From: Mucidula mucida
Lineage: Eukaryota; Basidiomycota; Agaricomycetes; Agaricales; Physalacriaceae
Direction of reading: 5' to 3'
Assembly (NCBI GenBank): GCA_015501055.1
Contig: JADNYV010000119.1
Span: forward strand, 1 to 64,000
Length of the DNA stretch: 64,000 bases
The notes under the pieces: generated by a model
What the model saw: the letters and a program-made list of their open reading frames with translations, nothing else
Databases searched by the model: none
Told to the model about the DNA's origin: nothing
Part shown: one piece after another, positions 35,793 through 47,911 of the stretch
Layout: every line of letters starts with the position of its first letter
Numbering within the stretch: the stretch's first letter is position 1
Made by a program: the position numbers and the translations under genes

Positions 35793-36261
35793 TCATAGCT
35801 TTCGCCAACTAATCGCGGACGAAGCAAATGCCCAATACGCGGCGACCCAACGAGGGTGTTGGGGCTAGACGGCCTGATCCGACAAGTACCTCGCAAAAGC
35901 ATTTTTTGTAAGTAGAGGGCAGGAGCGTAAATTTCGAGCGGAGATTAAACCTCCCGACAGCGTGCCATTCACAACGCACACAGTAACTCTTCAAGGTGAG
36001 TGTTGGGTGAAAAGCTGATAGACAATCCCTCAAAACACCACGTCCGGTATGATACTAAGGATGAGCCAGCTTGGTCGAGCCATGACGTTCCTCCTGTAGA
36101 TGTTGCTAGACTAAAGCCGGGCTCAATTCATCGATGAGCGACAGTCTACGTCTAGAGCGACGAAGATGCACATAATTTAAACGTCGAACAGAATATCGAT
36201 ACCAAAAGGTATGCATACAAATGGTACGTGAAGACGCAATTCATTCAAGAAGACAAAAGAC
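35793..36261. other. Spacer
   Basis: End of the repeat-rich region, downstream of the minus-strand F-box gene. No gene seen. Confidence 0.3.
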
Positions 36262-37786
36262 CTAGTACGAAGTCGCATCGCGTCGCCACCGCAAGGTGTT
36301 CTCTTGCCTCCACCATGGCCACTCACCTTCCAAGACAGCGTCATATCCAAGCACGATTTCCATCATGCGCAACGCGCCCTCCATCCGCTTGTCGACAAAC
36401 TCTCGCGCATGACGCGGATTGAGCTCATGCAGATAGACAGCGCGGATTTTGATGGACTCCAGCGGGGACAGGACACCCTTGTCCGAGGAGAGCACCTCGA
36501 GGAACATCGATGGAAAGGCGCGAGACGTTATATCAAGCTCGCGCAGCCCAGAGAGCTGCGACATGGTCGCCAAAGATTCCCACTCCTCCTGGGACGACGA
36601 CCGGACGGAGAGCCGCTCAAGATGGCACTCTGAGCGACGAAGAAGTTTCTTGAGTGGAGAAAGGATACGACTCTCAGAGTCGAAAGACGATTGAGAGATA
36701 GTAATGTCCACGAGTGAAGGAAGATTAAGAAAATGGAGAACATTGGGATCATTAACGGTCATTGAGGTGAGATGGGGGAGGATGATTCGCGGGAACGAAT
36801 CGTCGGGGGGAGGGGAGGGGACTGCACAGGGGCGCACACGGAGGGTGCACGTCTGCACGTCCTCAAGGCGGTTCAGCGCCGAAACGTGCTGCTCCACCTC
36901 GTCTTCCTCTGCGAAAAACCTCTTCAGCTGCGCCCACGGTAGGACAATATGGTGCGCGAGATCCTGCAGATAGACCTCCGATAACACGGGGGCAATCTCA
37001 AAAGCATCGCACCGCATGCTGGGCGGCTTCCCGCCAACGTTCAGGCGGAGGAGCTCCAAGTTTGGCAGATTGCCGCGGACAAGCTGGAAGTGAGGCAAAA
37101 AGCGGGACTTGCCGACGACGGTGATGTTTTTCCAGCGGCGACTCTCTCGCATGAGGCGGCGCAGGAGGCAGTCGCCCACGGGCGAGACGCGGTTCATCAC
37201 GAACTGAATTGTGAGCGGCTTGGTGGTCCCGGAGTACCCGATGTAGGCATCCAAGACCTCCCCGCGGGAGAGGGCAGTGGTGCCCAGGTTGACGGTGAAG
37301 GAATTCCACAGGCAAGGGAGCGAGCCGGCGATGTAGCGCCACCGGCTGCAGACGTGCATGAGGAGCCATGGGGCATGCACGAATGTCTGGATGAAGGGGA
37401 GATGTTCAGAGCCATTCAGCAGGTGCACGAACACCTGCGAAATGACTTCTGGGGGTAGATCTTCGATGCACGTCGGGAGCGACATTAGCTCCTCTGCCTG
37501 GACGACGCCCGTCAGAAAAACAGTCCGCTCGTCGCAGATCTTGGCACACACCTATAACGTGGATACAAGGCTGACGTGCGTGGCGGTATTGTTGAAATAC
37601 GATTGTATTCTTGGAAAGAGAGGGGATGAGGCGCGAGGAAATGAACGAGGGTGAGCACGTACATGAGAGTAACAAAAAGCCCATTGGCATGGCTGCGAAG
37701 TAAGAGCCCAATTGTCTCACCTTCGTGCCGCCATAGATAAACTCCCCTCTGTCAATACGAAATTCGGAGCCAGAGGAATACTGCAT
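36262..37786 (-). CDS. F-box-like protein
   Basis: Two exons: 37786-37721 (MQYSSGSEFRIDRGEFIYGG, TK) and 37551-36262, with a 169-nt intron that is long for this region. The second exon opens VCAKICDERTVFLTGVVQAE, then an F-box-like domain, LPTCIEDLPPEVISQVFVHL, with the downstream VCSRWRYIAGSLPCLWNSF that marks mushroom F-box proteins. The remaining 330 or so residues have irregular leucine-rich repeats (for example LPNLELLRLNVGG, LSGLRELDITSRAF). F-box proteins are substrate receptors of SCF ubiquitin ligases, and the leucine-rich part would bind the target. This class is greatly expanded in mushrooms. If the first exon is not used, translation could begin at the internal ATG at 37485, just before SLPTCIEDLPPE. 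Confidence 0.8.
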
Positions 37787-38863
37787 GGGGACAGGAAGGT
37801 CCGCTTTGTCAAGTGAGACATGATATTGGAAATCAGGGCATAAAAAAGGCCCGCTAACTTTAAAAGCTTAACGCAACCCCGACTTGCCTGACGTCGCGAT
37901 TGAGATGTTTTCCCCCCTCAAGTTGGCCCATCAAGATAGTCGTATAGCGCCTTGTAAAGACAGTACACGATCAGGAAAAGAAATCAACATTGAATGCAAC
38001 GCGCATGATGGAGATCGTGAACGGAGTTTTAATCGCAGCTGGTAATCGACTTGAAATACAAACGCGTGGCCGATCCTCTCGATTTCAATCTTGAGCACCA
38101 CGACGAGCAAAGCAGTACACTCCTGGAATCGACTTCAAAGAGGACGTACCATCTATCTGGTCGCGCAGGACCCACCCGTCTTCGCATACCTTCGTACGCC
38201 CTGGCCTCTATGAATTCGAAGAATCGGATCGATGATGAAATTACGCCCAGCAGCCGCCAGCGCACCAAAAAACTTCCACAAACTCCGCCCATTGAGGGTC
38301 GATGTCGTTATCCTTCCTGAGGCTTCCATTGTCCTTCCAATGTAGGCTTCCCTTGGGGGGATTCACGCGTTCTCCAAGTTCCTTGAGACATTATGGAGAT
38401 GGATTAGCACATTAGAGGTCGCGTCACCCCATTTCGATGAAGGTTCAATCAGTGGGTGGTGTACACGTGTGGTTTGCATATCGCGCTAGTCGAATTCGGA
38501 AGTCACAGGTCTGAATAGTGGCAAAGAACTTTAAAATGGGCAGATGGCTGACAGAAAACAGGAAAGATTATCGAGCTTCCGTGAGATGTTCGAGATCTGA
38601 GGGCCGACTTCCTGCGAGTTGTTGATGGTGCGCGTCAAAGATGAATGAGCGGTCTAGAAATCTGCCACGTGTGCAGCCCAGCGATACATAGTGTATTAAC
38701 GCAGTCATAGAATCCCAGATTAAGAATGGTCATATAGGCTAGAGTACTCGAACATTTTCAGGATACAAATGCGACAAGCCGCTCTACTACACACTTTCAC
38801 CCGGCTGGATCGTACCGTTGCCAATGGCAGCGGCATGCGAACGCGTCAGGTAACCATACGGGG
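37787..38863. other. Intergenic stretch
   Basis: No supported gene. An 89-residue plus-strand frame at 38051-38320 is open but overlaps an equally long minus-strand frame and has no motif. Confidence 0.35.
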
Positions 38864-39707
38864 TCATGTACCTAGGACATACGGTGAGGTGTGCCCATCG
38901 TACTGAACAGGAACGAGGACGTACTGGTCATAGAAAGGGAGTAACTCCAGTGCTCCAGGGGTGCTCCTCCAGTCCCTCATCAAGTCGCACGCTATGGCGA
39001 ACATGGACATGACCTGGACACCAGCGCCGCGCATGCGTTCATTAGCGTCGGCGGCAATCTTGGCGTTCAGAGTACCGGAGGCCTCTGCATTAGCAAAGAC
39101 GGAGTAGCCTTCTTCTACTAAGGAGAGGGCGAGGAAGGCCGTGCATACCTAGTGGGGTAAGGGCAAACACAGTGATAAGGAGATTATGACAGACGTACAT
39201 CGGTGACGATACCAGCAAGGATGACTTGCTTCTTTCCGGTTGCGCGAACAGCAGCACGGAAATCGGCATTGTCCCAGGCGTTCACCTCTCCCTGACGCTT
39301 GATGAACGGCGCGTCTGGGTGCATCTCAATGATTTCTCGGGGAAGAAGACCGTTTGGACCTGCCAATATATCAATCACACAAGGTCTTTCGGTGGGAAGC
39401 AAGAAACTGACCAGTCTCCGCACTAGTAGTAAGAATAGTGGGGAGATTGAAAACCTTGCCGAGGCTTGCATGCGCCATGATGTTGTTCTTGTATTCCTCT
39501 GGGGGGTAGTCGCGAACCAGCTGGAACAACCCCATCTGATGGTCGACGACGAGGAGAACCGAGTCGTTCTTGTTGAGGCGCTCGTATTCAAAAGCAGAGG
39601 CACCTATGTAGAAAGTTGTCAATGAGGCAGCTCAGTTGCAGTTAACTCAAACAACGCGTACCAACGACCGTAAGAGCAACGATACAGAGAGTCCTGAACA
39701 ACTGCAT
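38864..39707 (-). CDS. Secreted isochorismatase-like hydrolase (YcaC-type)
   Basis: Minus-strand gene with three introns, product about 227 residues. Exon 1 starts at 39707 and encodes a signal peptide, MQLFRTLCIVALTVVGASAF. The mature part begins EYERLNKNDSVLLVVDHQMG (catalytic Asp in VVDHQ). It continues with LPTILTTSAETGPNGLLP, FIKRQGEVNAWDNADF (Lys) and ILAGIVTDV, spliced to CTAFLALSLVEEGYSVFANA (nucleophile Cys after the Val-Cys bond), then EASGTLNAKIAADANERMRG. The Asp-Lys-Cys triad of the isochorismatase-like hydrolase fold is therefore complete. YcaC-type members act on small amides or unknown substrates; the substrate here is not predictable. The leader peptide is unusual for this normally cytosolic family and suggests secretion. 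The C-terminal stop at 38864 could move if a further intron follows. Confidence 0.85.
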
Positions 39708-40666
39708 TTCGGTGAGTGGTGGTTCAACGAGGAAAAAAACTAGAGAAGCAGTGAGAGATGCTGCTGAACATACCAAATGCGACCTGGCTTTTAAGGCATG
39801 ACCAGTCTGCCCCTTTGCGAAGTAGTCGGGCAGCGTGTGCTTCTATTGTGTCCGTTAGTCTCTGCTGAGAATAGCACCTAGACTGAGCCTGAATTCAGAG
39901 AACGTATATCCGTAAGCCACAGTGGGGATCATCCTGTCCATCAGGGCTAGCGAGTAAGCAAGAACCCACAAACGCCGGACGGTACCCGACGCGTAGGAGT
40001 TCTGTTGGCCGGAACGGATATAATAACCTTATCTGTCTACTCGCCTGTCCAGTTAGGCGAGAAATGCCCCACACGGCCAGTGAACCATGTAGAGGTCGCC
40101 AAGGGTTTGTAAAGAACGTAGCGGCGAGCGCGGATCCGGACCCTGAGTGGAGTACGATGGGCGCGAAGAAGCACATGTAACAAGCAAGGTTCAGTCCGAG
40201 TACGGAATCGTTCACGTTAATGATGGCGATTCTAGCCAGTCAGCATCGAGTGGAGGGTGTGAATAAAACGACGGGAACAAATGCAATACAGTCCAAGCGC
40301 CCAGGACAAAGTAGAAATCAGTAGAGGGAGGACAGACGAGATTGTGTAGTAATGCCGCATTGGAGATATGACGGAACGAAGCCCATGACAGCAGGTTAGA
40401 TGAAGCGTCAAGACGCGGTCACGGTCGAGTACAAACAGAAACAAAGTCTACGGCAACTGCCGATCTGTACCTGTCTTGAACGATCACTAAAAAAGAGGTG
40501 AATGCGTTGCAGATGCGTTGTCGCATCGATTTGACGAGGTATCCGTGGCAGACATGGGCTTCCACGGATGCTTTATGGCTATATCAAGCTCCTCACGTAA
40601 TACCATGGCGATTCCAACTTTAACAAGGTTGCCTCGCGGTCCATAGCTCTCTTCCGACCCTCCTAC
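39708..40666. other. Intergenic stretch between divergent genes
   Basis: No supported gene. Minus-strand frames at 39895-40215 and 40232-40444 are open but unassigned. Confidence 0.3.
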
Positions 40667-42706
40667 ATGCGCAGACTCCTGAGCAGTACAGAAGAGACTA
40701 CCGTTTGGTCTAGTCTTTCCATAGAACACGAAGACGTGGACGGAAATGCCTTGGTATCTCTTGTGCGGCTGGCGTTGCTCGCTGAATCGCCATGGCGAAG
40801 TATCGCATCTGTCTGCACTAAAAATGCCCAGCTGGTTATGGACATCTTACAAGAGGTAGTCCTTCCCCGATTATGGGTGCTTGATGAATATCATCCTACC
40901 CAGGAACTGGATTTACCTTTGACGGATGGAACGTACCGATCTACATGCATAAAATGTCTGAGCGCCCTCGGAAAGTCGCATAACGTTCTTCCGGTATCGT
41001 TTCTATGTAGCGACGTTCGACAAACGTCAAGTAGGCCTGTGAATGGGGGCGGATTCGCTGTAAGCTTTCATACAGACAATGGACCAGGCTGCTTACTAGA
41101 GTCTATAGGATATATGGAAAGGGAGGCGGGACAGCACTGGAAAGGACGTCTGTCTGAAAATATTACGCGTCTTCATGTGGGGACAGGACAAGCACGATAT
41201 TCTGAAGGTGCGTCGGCAACGCGTTCAGATCAACTGTGAAGTAACTTACTTATTATCAAGTCGTTCTATAACGAAGCGCTTCTATGGAGGCAGCTACGAC
41301 ATCGGCATGTCCTACCTTTAATCGGCGTCTGTATTAATGCACCAGAGCCAAGCTTCTATCTCGTATCACCATGGATGTCAAATGGTAATATCATGGACTT
41401 CCTTTCAATACAGCCTAAGCATGATCGCTTTCAATCGGTGCAGTCTCTTTATGATCCCTTTCGGCTGGTTGACCCATCATCTGTAGGTTCTTGATATCGG
41501 GAAAGGAATCCAATACCTACACGGACTTGACCCGCCAGTGTTACACGCCGACATCCGTGGAGTAATTACTCTCTTCCTGTTATAATTCGCACTTACACGT
41601 TACTTAGGCCAATATCCTCGTAGCGGATGATCTGCGCTGCGTCCTGGCTGACTTTGGAATCAGCATGATCGCATCGGAAACGCAGTCACCAGGCAGTTCG
41701 ACGCGACGCCAAGGCACTGTACGCTGGATGCCTCCGGAGATGTTGAAGGATTCTTTATTCGAACCGCAGTATTTGTTAGCAAGGGACATCTACTCATTTG
41801 GATGCACCATCTTAGAGGTACGGTTGCTGAGCGGTTGTGAAACGTTTCTCAATCAAGAATTGTTAGATTTATACCGGACGACCGCCATTCTCACATTTGA
41901 AATCCGATGGCTGCATCATCGCGAACCTGTTCTTAGATAAAGGGAAGCCAGCACCACGACCGCCTCTTGAGAATTTTCCGTTGGACGCACTGTGGAGTTT
42001 GGTTACAGATTGTATGTTATGGCATGCAAAGGATCGTCCTACTGCGACCAGGATCCTACACCGTCTTCTTCGCATGGAAGAGCAATCTTCTTCATCTTTA
42101 TGTGCGCACCCAGATCCAGCTACCTGCGTGTATACACCGACCTATTTGGGCTACGATTCAGAGTCTGATAGCGTTTATTCCCCTCCTTCCGCCGAGGACT
42201 CCGATCTTAGTCTGACCCTCATGGTCGATTCATCCCCCGAGCAGTCAGTGTCCACGCCTCCGCATTCCCCACCCTCCAAAGAGAAGACAAATCAGATCAC
42301 TCTTCATCCCAATGCTAGAGTCTTCGCCTTTTCTGGGAGTAGAAACCAGTCAAAGCGCCTGAATCCCGACGCTCAGGTATTTGTGCCGCCCAGAAGCACC
42401 ATACCAGAGGTTCCTCTGAATCCTAGCGCCGGAGGCTTTGCACCCCGTGGAGATGTTACCCGCGCAGGAGGTCTTAATCCGAACGCTGCGGTCTTCCGCC
42501 GACCGAGCGCAGTCATTGGGCAGAAACTCTCTCCCGATGCTCCGCCATTTATTTCATTCCATTTCGACGAGAGACAGAGCAGTCTTAGCCCGAAGGCAGA
42601 AGCCTTCGCTCCTCGTTTGGAAGTCAAGAAGAATCTCAATGCGGATGCCTGCGTGTTTCACCCCCGTAGTCGCTATCATGGTACTTTCAAGGTATCGCCT
42701 TCGTGA
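40667..42706 (+). CDS. TKL-type protein kinase with a PAM2-repeat tail
   Basis: Seven exons (40667-40855, 40904-41059, 41109-41207, 41261-41437, 41487-41561, 41608-41817, 41867-42706) give 581 residues. The kinase domain spans about residues 100-365. It has a Gly-rich loop VNGGGFADIWKG, a VCLK lysine, LLWRQLRHRHVLPLIGVC, LHADIRG (HAD in place of HRD, catalytic Asp kept), NILVADDLRCVLADFGIS (DFG intact), RWMPPEM, DIYSFGCTILE and WHAKDRPTA. It looks catalytically capable and is closest to the TKL class expanded in mushrooms. After a Ser/Pro-rich linker the last 135 residues hold seven motifs of the form L-[NSH]-x-x-A-x-x-F at residues 448-566, spaced 17-19 apart. These match the PAM2 motif that binds the MLLE domain of poly(A)-binding protein. 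The paralogue at 55121-58180 has exons 2, 4, 5 and 6 of identical length and lacks this tail. Confidence 0.88.
42302..42670 (+). other. Seven PAM2-like motifs in the kinase C-terminal tail
   Basis: Within the kinase at 40667-42706, the motifs are LHPNARVFAF, LNPDAQVFVP, LNPSAGGFAP, LNPNAAVFRR, LSPDAPPFIS, LSPKAEAFAP and LNADACVFHP. Every one keeps Leu, Ala at +4 and Phe at +7, the residues that contact the MLLE groove in known PAM2 peptides. Four of seven also keep Pro at +9. The spacing of about 19 residues suggests tandem duplication of one unit, yet the linkers have diverged while the motif residues have not. Confidence 0.8.
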
Positions 42707-43277
42707 ATTGAACTTCTTCTTGGACGATTTAGCATCCTAGCGTGCTGTGAATACTGCGTAGTAGATGGGTGTTTGTATTTTATGAATTTGATGGTCGACG
42801 TTTCGACGAGTCGTCCAGGAATAGGCTTTCTGAGAAGAGGTACACGTAGTTTGATCAAGCCGCCAAAACCATGTTAGTGACGCGTCTATAAACCGTCTTC
42901 AACGTTGGTCGGCGTAGAGGTGGAGAATCTTTATCTTCTTCCCACGTACGTTCTCCTCCAACAGCTCCGGCAGGTCGGCATCTCTTAACTCCGCCCACGA
43001 CAATCGATAATCAACCACTTCATTGCATGGCTCCACGGACATGCAGCTCGCGTATCAGTCTGATACCATACCATATCATTGTAGGTAGCATATAAGACGT
43101 TCATTGAGCTGCTCATCAGACTTCTGTAGTATTTGTCCCGCATGTTCAGGTCATATCCATGGCGTCCTCCAGCGGCGAATCCGAGTTCGCTCTACAGGCC
43201 TCGTCGACAATGGAATCAAGAGACGTCGATTACTGGCATCTACCATTGCTGATAACGCGGAGAGAAGACGCTCCACA
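42707..43277. other. Intergenic stretch
   Basis: Region downstream of the kinase. No supported gene; an in-frame upstream extension of the next gene to 43104 is possible. Confidence 0.3.
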
Positions 43278-44095
43278 ATGCCGAAACCGAATGCGTCAAT
43301 ACAGACTTGGAGAGACTTCGGCGTTGATGACAACGCTCTCTTTCCAGACGAATACCTGAGCAGAGTTGCAGGGATGCACCATTCGGCCGCAGAGCTTAAT
43401 ATCCCTAGCTCCCCAGAGAGAGGTGAAACTCACAAGTATACGAGCAAAGTCGACTGGGAGTATCAGTACTGCCCAGATATTGGTGCACATCGCGCAGCAT
43501 CGGCTCTTTTGGTGATCGTTGTGACAGAGCCTCCAGACCAGTTTCAATTCCTCGCAGCATTGCTTCGCATGGCTCAAAGCCTTCACGCCGATCTCGCTAC
43601 TATGGTGGGGTTACACTACAGTCTACCGCCCATGCGTGCGTTTCTCCATTGAATGAGTCCCTTATTTTGCTAATGTCTCTTGAAGACTCTTATGAAAAAG
43701 ACTATGACAAAGGAATCGTGGCATACATAATAAACCTAACTCTTTCCAATTTCCTCCTTGTCAATATCATCGTATCAGTCGGGCGAGAGCGTGTTCTCCA
43801 TTCAGACCTTCGTCTTTCGCACCAATCTCAGTCGTGGAATCCACCGCTTGCCAGAAGTCCTGTAACCGCCGAAGTACTCGACGCTGCCAGCTTTACGGAT
43901 CGCCTTCATCATTGGTTTTGGCGTACCCTAAGCGACGATCCTCGTCCTACCCAATCCGAGCTCTTGGATAACATCCAGGACTACAGCCATCGTTGCTTTA
44001 ACTTTCTAGTGCTGTGGTATGCAGTCATGATGGAATCTTTCCACACGAGACGCGCACTAGATAGGACATATCCAGTCTACTTCGGCCCAGATTAG
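43278..44095 (+). CDS. Hypothetical two-exon protein
   Basis: Exons 43278-43635 and 43686-44095 are joined by a 50-nt intron with good signals (GTGCGT donor, TGCTAAT branch-like site, TTGAAG acceptor) and give about 255 residues. It starts MPKPNASIQTWRDFGVDDNA, LFPDEYLSRVAGMHH, and continues across the junction with SYEKDYDKGIVAYIINL. It ends with a segment rich in aromatic residues (FNFLVLWYAVMMESFH). An in-frame ATG at 43104 would add 58 residues. No family is recognised. It lies downstream of and in the same direction as the PAM2-repeat kinase. The clean splice join supports it as a real gene. Confidence 0.45.
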
Positions 44096-45671
44096 TTGAA
44101 GCAGTCTGACTGGCGGATCGGAAACGTGCCCAACATGACCTTGTTTCCATGTGTCGCCTAGTAAAAATTAGTGCCCACACGCTACGTTAGCTGAGCCTAC
44201 ATCCACAATCTCCAGGCGCCCTTGGTAATCTGGAGAAATGCCCAGTCGTCGAGCAATTGAAGCTTTGTTCTGGCCCTTGCTGAAACTTTTTCTGGCAGCG
44301 ATGTTTCCCAGCCATCACCTTTCTCCACGTTCCCACTTTTCCGCTCACACGAGATTTGCCGAAGACTATGGCGCGCAGGATGTAAGCTCCTTCGACATGC
44401 CGCTGTTGATGTCGATCCAATTAGCGGATTCCCTCCCTATCTGGAGAGCTTGGATTTTGGGGTTGGGGTACAACGCAAGGCAGTGATGTTGTTACACTCA
44501 GCAGTGAATCATTTCGAAGAACCAGGAGGGGATCAACAGGGCCCGTCGTGTATTTGATACTCTAGGGCGAGCGTTCCCTTCCTTGTATTGCTTAGATATG
44601 CCTATCTGGGATCGTGTTGGTGATCAGGGTACCTTATTGCTCCTTCCTACTCTTCTCGCCTTTGACGCTGTATCATGAAGGATACACTCGTAGCTAGCTC
44701 ACTATTACCAAACCTACATATCTTGATTCTTGACATTGCTCATCGGATCCTCAGTTCGCGTCTTTGTTACCAAGCGATGACGGGGGCGACCGACGCCAAC
44801 ACGATTGTTTTGTTCCGTGCTTGTCCCGCATTGAACATCATATCTCTTTCAATGGCGTACCTTCTGAAGAACCGCTCGCCTTCTACGTGTATGGAGACGA
44901 ATCGCGGTTGACGGAGCGGAGATGACGAGCAGGGGATCTCTTCCCTGGAGTATCGCGTACGTGAGGTCATTGGTGTAGTGGGAAACGATGCTATGATTGA
45001 TAACATGTGTAGTATGTACCACCCCCCCACCCTGAAATACGCATTTGCCGACGTTTTCTTGACTACCTCACACAGCCAGCATTAAATCGTGATAAGAGTT
45101 CAACACCGCCTCCGCCTTGATCTTGAATTTTGATCTTTCCAATGTCCACTTCGACAAAAGTTCCTTACACCCTCAGACCGAGTTGGGGGCTCAGGCGGGA
45201 ACCTTCTCTTACCTTTTTGCGTGAAACTGACTGTTCCGCCCGGGCCGTTCTACATTGTTGGAGGTCATGAGTACGCGTTTGGGAGCCCTGATTCCTGCAG
45301 GTACGAGCTGCTTGCCGGAGTGAGATTTTCAACAAACTCTTTACAGGTATCGTCTACTACCAATGAGGATCTGACTGGTGGAGCGCAGCACAATATGAAG
45401 TACCGTGCTGTGTGCTACTTCGAAGAGGACACTACTGTCCCCGTCTGACCCTCGCAATGGGAATGACGCACCACTGCGTACGTCTCATGAAGCGCGAATT
45501 TCATTTTTGAATACCTACGCTTCGGGCAGTGCGGCACCGCCCAAGTTCAGGCTGAGGGTTGTAAGCTACATAAGAAGGCTCGTTTCTAGCCATTCTCTTG
45601 ACCAAGCTTTCCTTCTTTCTCCCTTTTCTTCTTTTTTGTTCACGATGATGATGTTTCATTCCATTATAAGG
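44096..45671. other. Possible degraded gene region, not resolved
   Basis: Short plus-strand frames (44238-44486, 44675-44911, 45221-45448) could be fragments of one decayed gene. One contains LLPNLHILILDIAHRIL, which resembles a leucine-rich part of an F-box protein. No continuous model could be made. Confidence 0.25.
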
Positions 45672-46430
45672 GCCTGTTTGGATACCGGCAGCGGCAGTTC
45701 TGCCGCTGCCGCTGCGAGTGGCTGTGCACTGCCGGCAAGTGCCGCAGAGTGCTCGCTGCTACTTTCTCGTGTTCAGCGCCACACAGAAGGCGCCGCCGGA
45801 GTTCTAGAGTTCTGAGAATGTCTCATAATGAAGTATTACGCCTTAAAAAACTACCAACGTGTCTGCCATTGACCCCCAGAGTGAATATGGATGTACTGCG
45901 AAGCTAAGTAGTTCCGGAGCATGAACATACACTTTGCACTGTTTCAATAAAGCGGGAAGGTACCCAGAGGTCTATTTATGCAACTAAAAGCAGTTATGCC
46001 CTTCGCATCCCACCTTAAACATAGGATTATGCTCAATTCAATATTCTGCATCCTGACAGGTCTCTATCCAGCGTTTAGCAATGGAAGAGGGGCTTGGGCT
46101 TCTCAAACACTCTCATATTATGCCCTTACATGAGTACACTAGTCACCATGCATGGCATCACAATAGATAGAGATGATGGCTCACCAGAAGGTGGTATAGG
46201 TCAATTCTACATTGTCTCCTCATTATAGTCATACTTCCACTACTTTAGCGGTCCCAATGGTACCAAATAGTCATTATGAGACATTCTCAGAACTCTAGTA
46301 GTCCGGCGGCGCCTTCTGTGTGGCGCTGAACACGAGAAAGTAGCAGTGAGCACTCTGCGGCACTTGCCGGCAGTGCACAGCCACTCGCAGCGGCAGCGGC
46401 AGAACTGCCGCTGCCAGTATCCAAACAGGC
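45672..46430. mobile_element. MITE-like element with about 160-bp terminal inverted repeats
   Basis: The sequence from 45672 (GCCTGTTTGGATAC) to about 45831 is repeated in inverted orientation from 46430 back to about 46271 with few differences. The arm itself contains a GC-rich palindrome (GGCAGCGGCAG with CTGCCGCTGCC) near its tip. The middle of about 440 bases has no open frame of interest. TTAT occurs just outside both ends (45664-45667 and 46434-46437), but a target duplication is not certain. Probably a non-autonomous DNA transposon. Confidence 0.8.
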
Positions 46431-47821
46431 TCTTTATGGACGGGGTAGCCTCCGATGGGGATGCAAGTCAAGTTCAACCCTCCATCCTTTCCTATGATAC
46501 TAATGGATGATTAATCGCAGAAACGAGCCCGGTTCACGCAAGACGTTGTTGGCGGACTTCAAATGCAGGAGCCATCCTTCAACTACGTGATTGTCCATAC
46601 CGCACATATGGTCGCTTTTGATGGTGTTGAGGGCGGTCGACTGGGGTCATAGACACCAGGAGTTGGATATTGGGGGGACTATTGGGTAAGCCTTACAACG
46701 GGTCCGCGGGAGACGGCTGACAACGGGACATTCACTCTTATGGGTGATGGCGGATTCACGAACGTATGTCGACACTTCGGACCTGTATACCACACTAACG
46801 TTTACCCCCCGACATACATTGGTGTTGTTACCTCAGACACGATGGGAAGACCCCGTACTATACAGTTTGCCTCTCCGGTGTAGGCTGCCGGTGTGCGCGG
46901 ATAAGAGACTCGGTTGGGGTGGTTTCATTTACGTCTTTTCGATTGGACTTTTTTTTTTAATTTATAATGAATGCATATTTTTGATGTCCCCATGAACGTT
47001 CTGAGGATACAGTACCCTCAACCATGCAGAAGTACGCTACGAATCGAAAAACTATCCAGTGTAAGCCAAACGGCGTAACCTCTAGGTCTTCGGCAGTGTA
47101 GAAATCTGTGACGCTCTGGGTGAACCGCCTGCTGTCCGAGACGTACTCTGGCCCAACAATAATGTCCTTGTTAATGAACGATCCTGTCGTCAGGTGTATG
47201 GCAAGTTTGAGACGTAGCCCAAAGATTTGAATCGGAATCTCGCGCATCCGCAATACGATGTCCTCGATCTATCTGTTATTCCCTAGGGCAAAAAACGCGC
47301 TGGGAGTTTCCAAAATGAACGTACAGTCACATCTTGAAGCTGGGTGGCTGCCCTCAGATCCCCTTGTTTGCCACAAAAGGCAAATTGAACCAAAGGAAGA
47401 AGCAGTCAGTCGAAGCCCGCCCACCTCGTAGCAGAGCTCTATTCTCCGTACACCCGTTTTGCCGCACTCCTAGTAGGTCAGATCACCACATAATCACAGA
47501 ATAGTTGTCTGAGAAACTACCAGAAACTTGTTGTTGTCTTCGCCATCTCACCCTGTCTTTGCTCTTCACCTTGGACCACGTATTTCTCGAGCGCATTGTA
47601 TTGGCTCGGGATGTTTGCGACCAGAACACGTCTCAGTCATTAGATCATTTGCGCGTATTCCAGGTATCATTGGATGCAGCAACCTTCTTCGGACATGGGT
47701 ACCTAAACTTGAATGATGGGGACAACATTAGCGTTGCTGCTAACGGAGATGACAGAAGTGGTTCTTTGACGCGCGGCGACATTTGATTCACCCTTTCTCA
47801 TAACAGCAGTAGGAATCCTGG
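46431..47821. other. Intergenic stretch
   Basis: No supported gene. Frames at 46957-47253 (minus) and 47505-47786 (plus) are open but unassigned. Confidence 0.3.
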
Positions 47822-47911
47822 GCCCATCAGTGGTAGAGCGCGTCACTAGTATTGACCATCCATCGTACCACTTGTTAAGACGAGGTCAGTCGTTCAAGTC
47901 GGCTAGAGGGA
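47822..47911 (+). pseudogene. Degraded tRNA-Thr(AGT) copy
   Basis: Matches the tRNA gene at 49860-49950 over the D-arm (CAGTGGTAGAGCGCGTCAC), the anticodon region CTAGTA, the T-arm (AGTCGTTCAAGTCGGCT) and the 3' acceptor strand AGAGGGA. The 5' acceptor strand is replaced by unrelated sequence, and the anticodon stem has a mismatch. The intron region is longer and different. It is unlikely to yield a functional tRNA. Confidence 0.7.

Noticed and set aside
36704..37458. Plus-strand frames opposite the F-box gene
   Set aside because: They are shadows of the GC-rich F-box coding sequence with no motifs.
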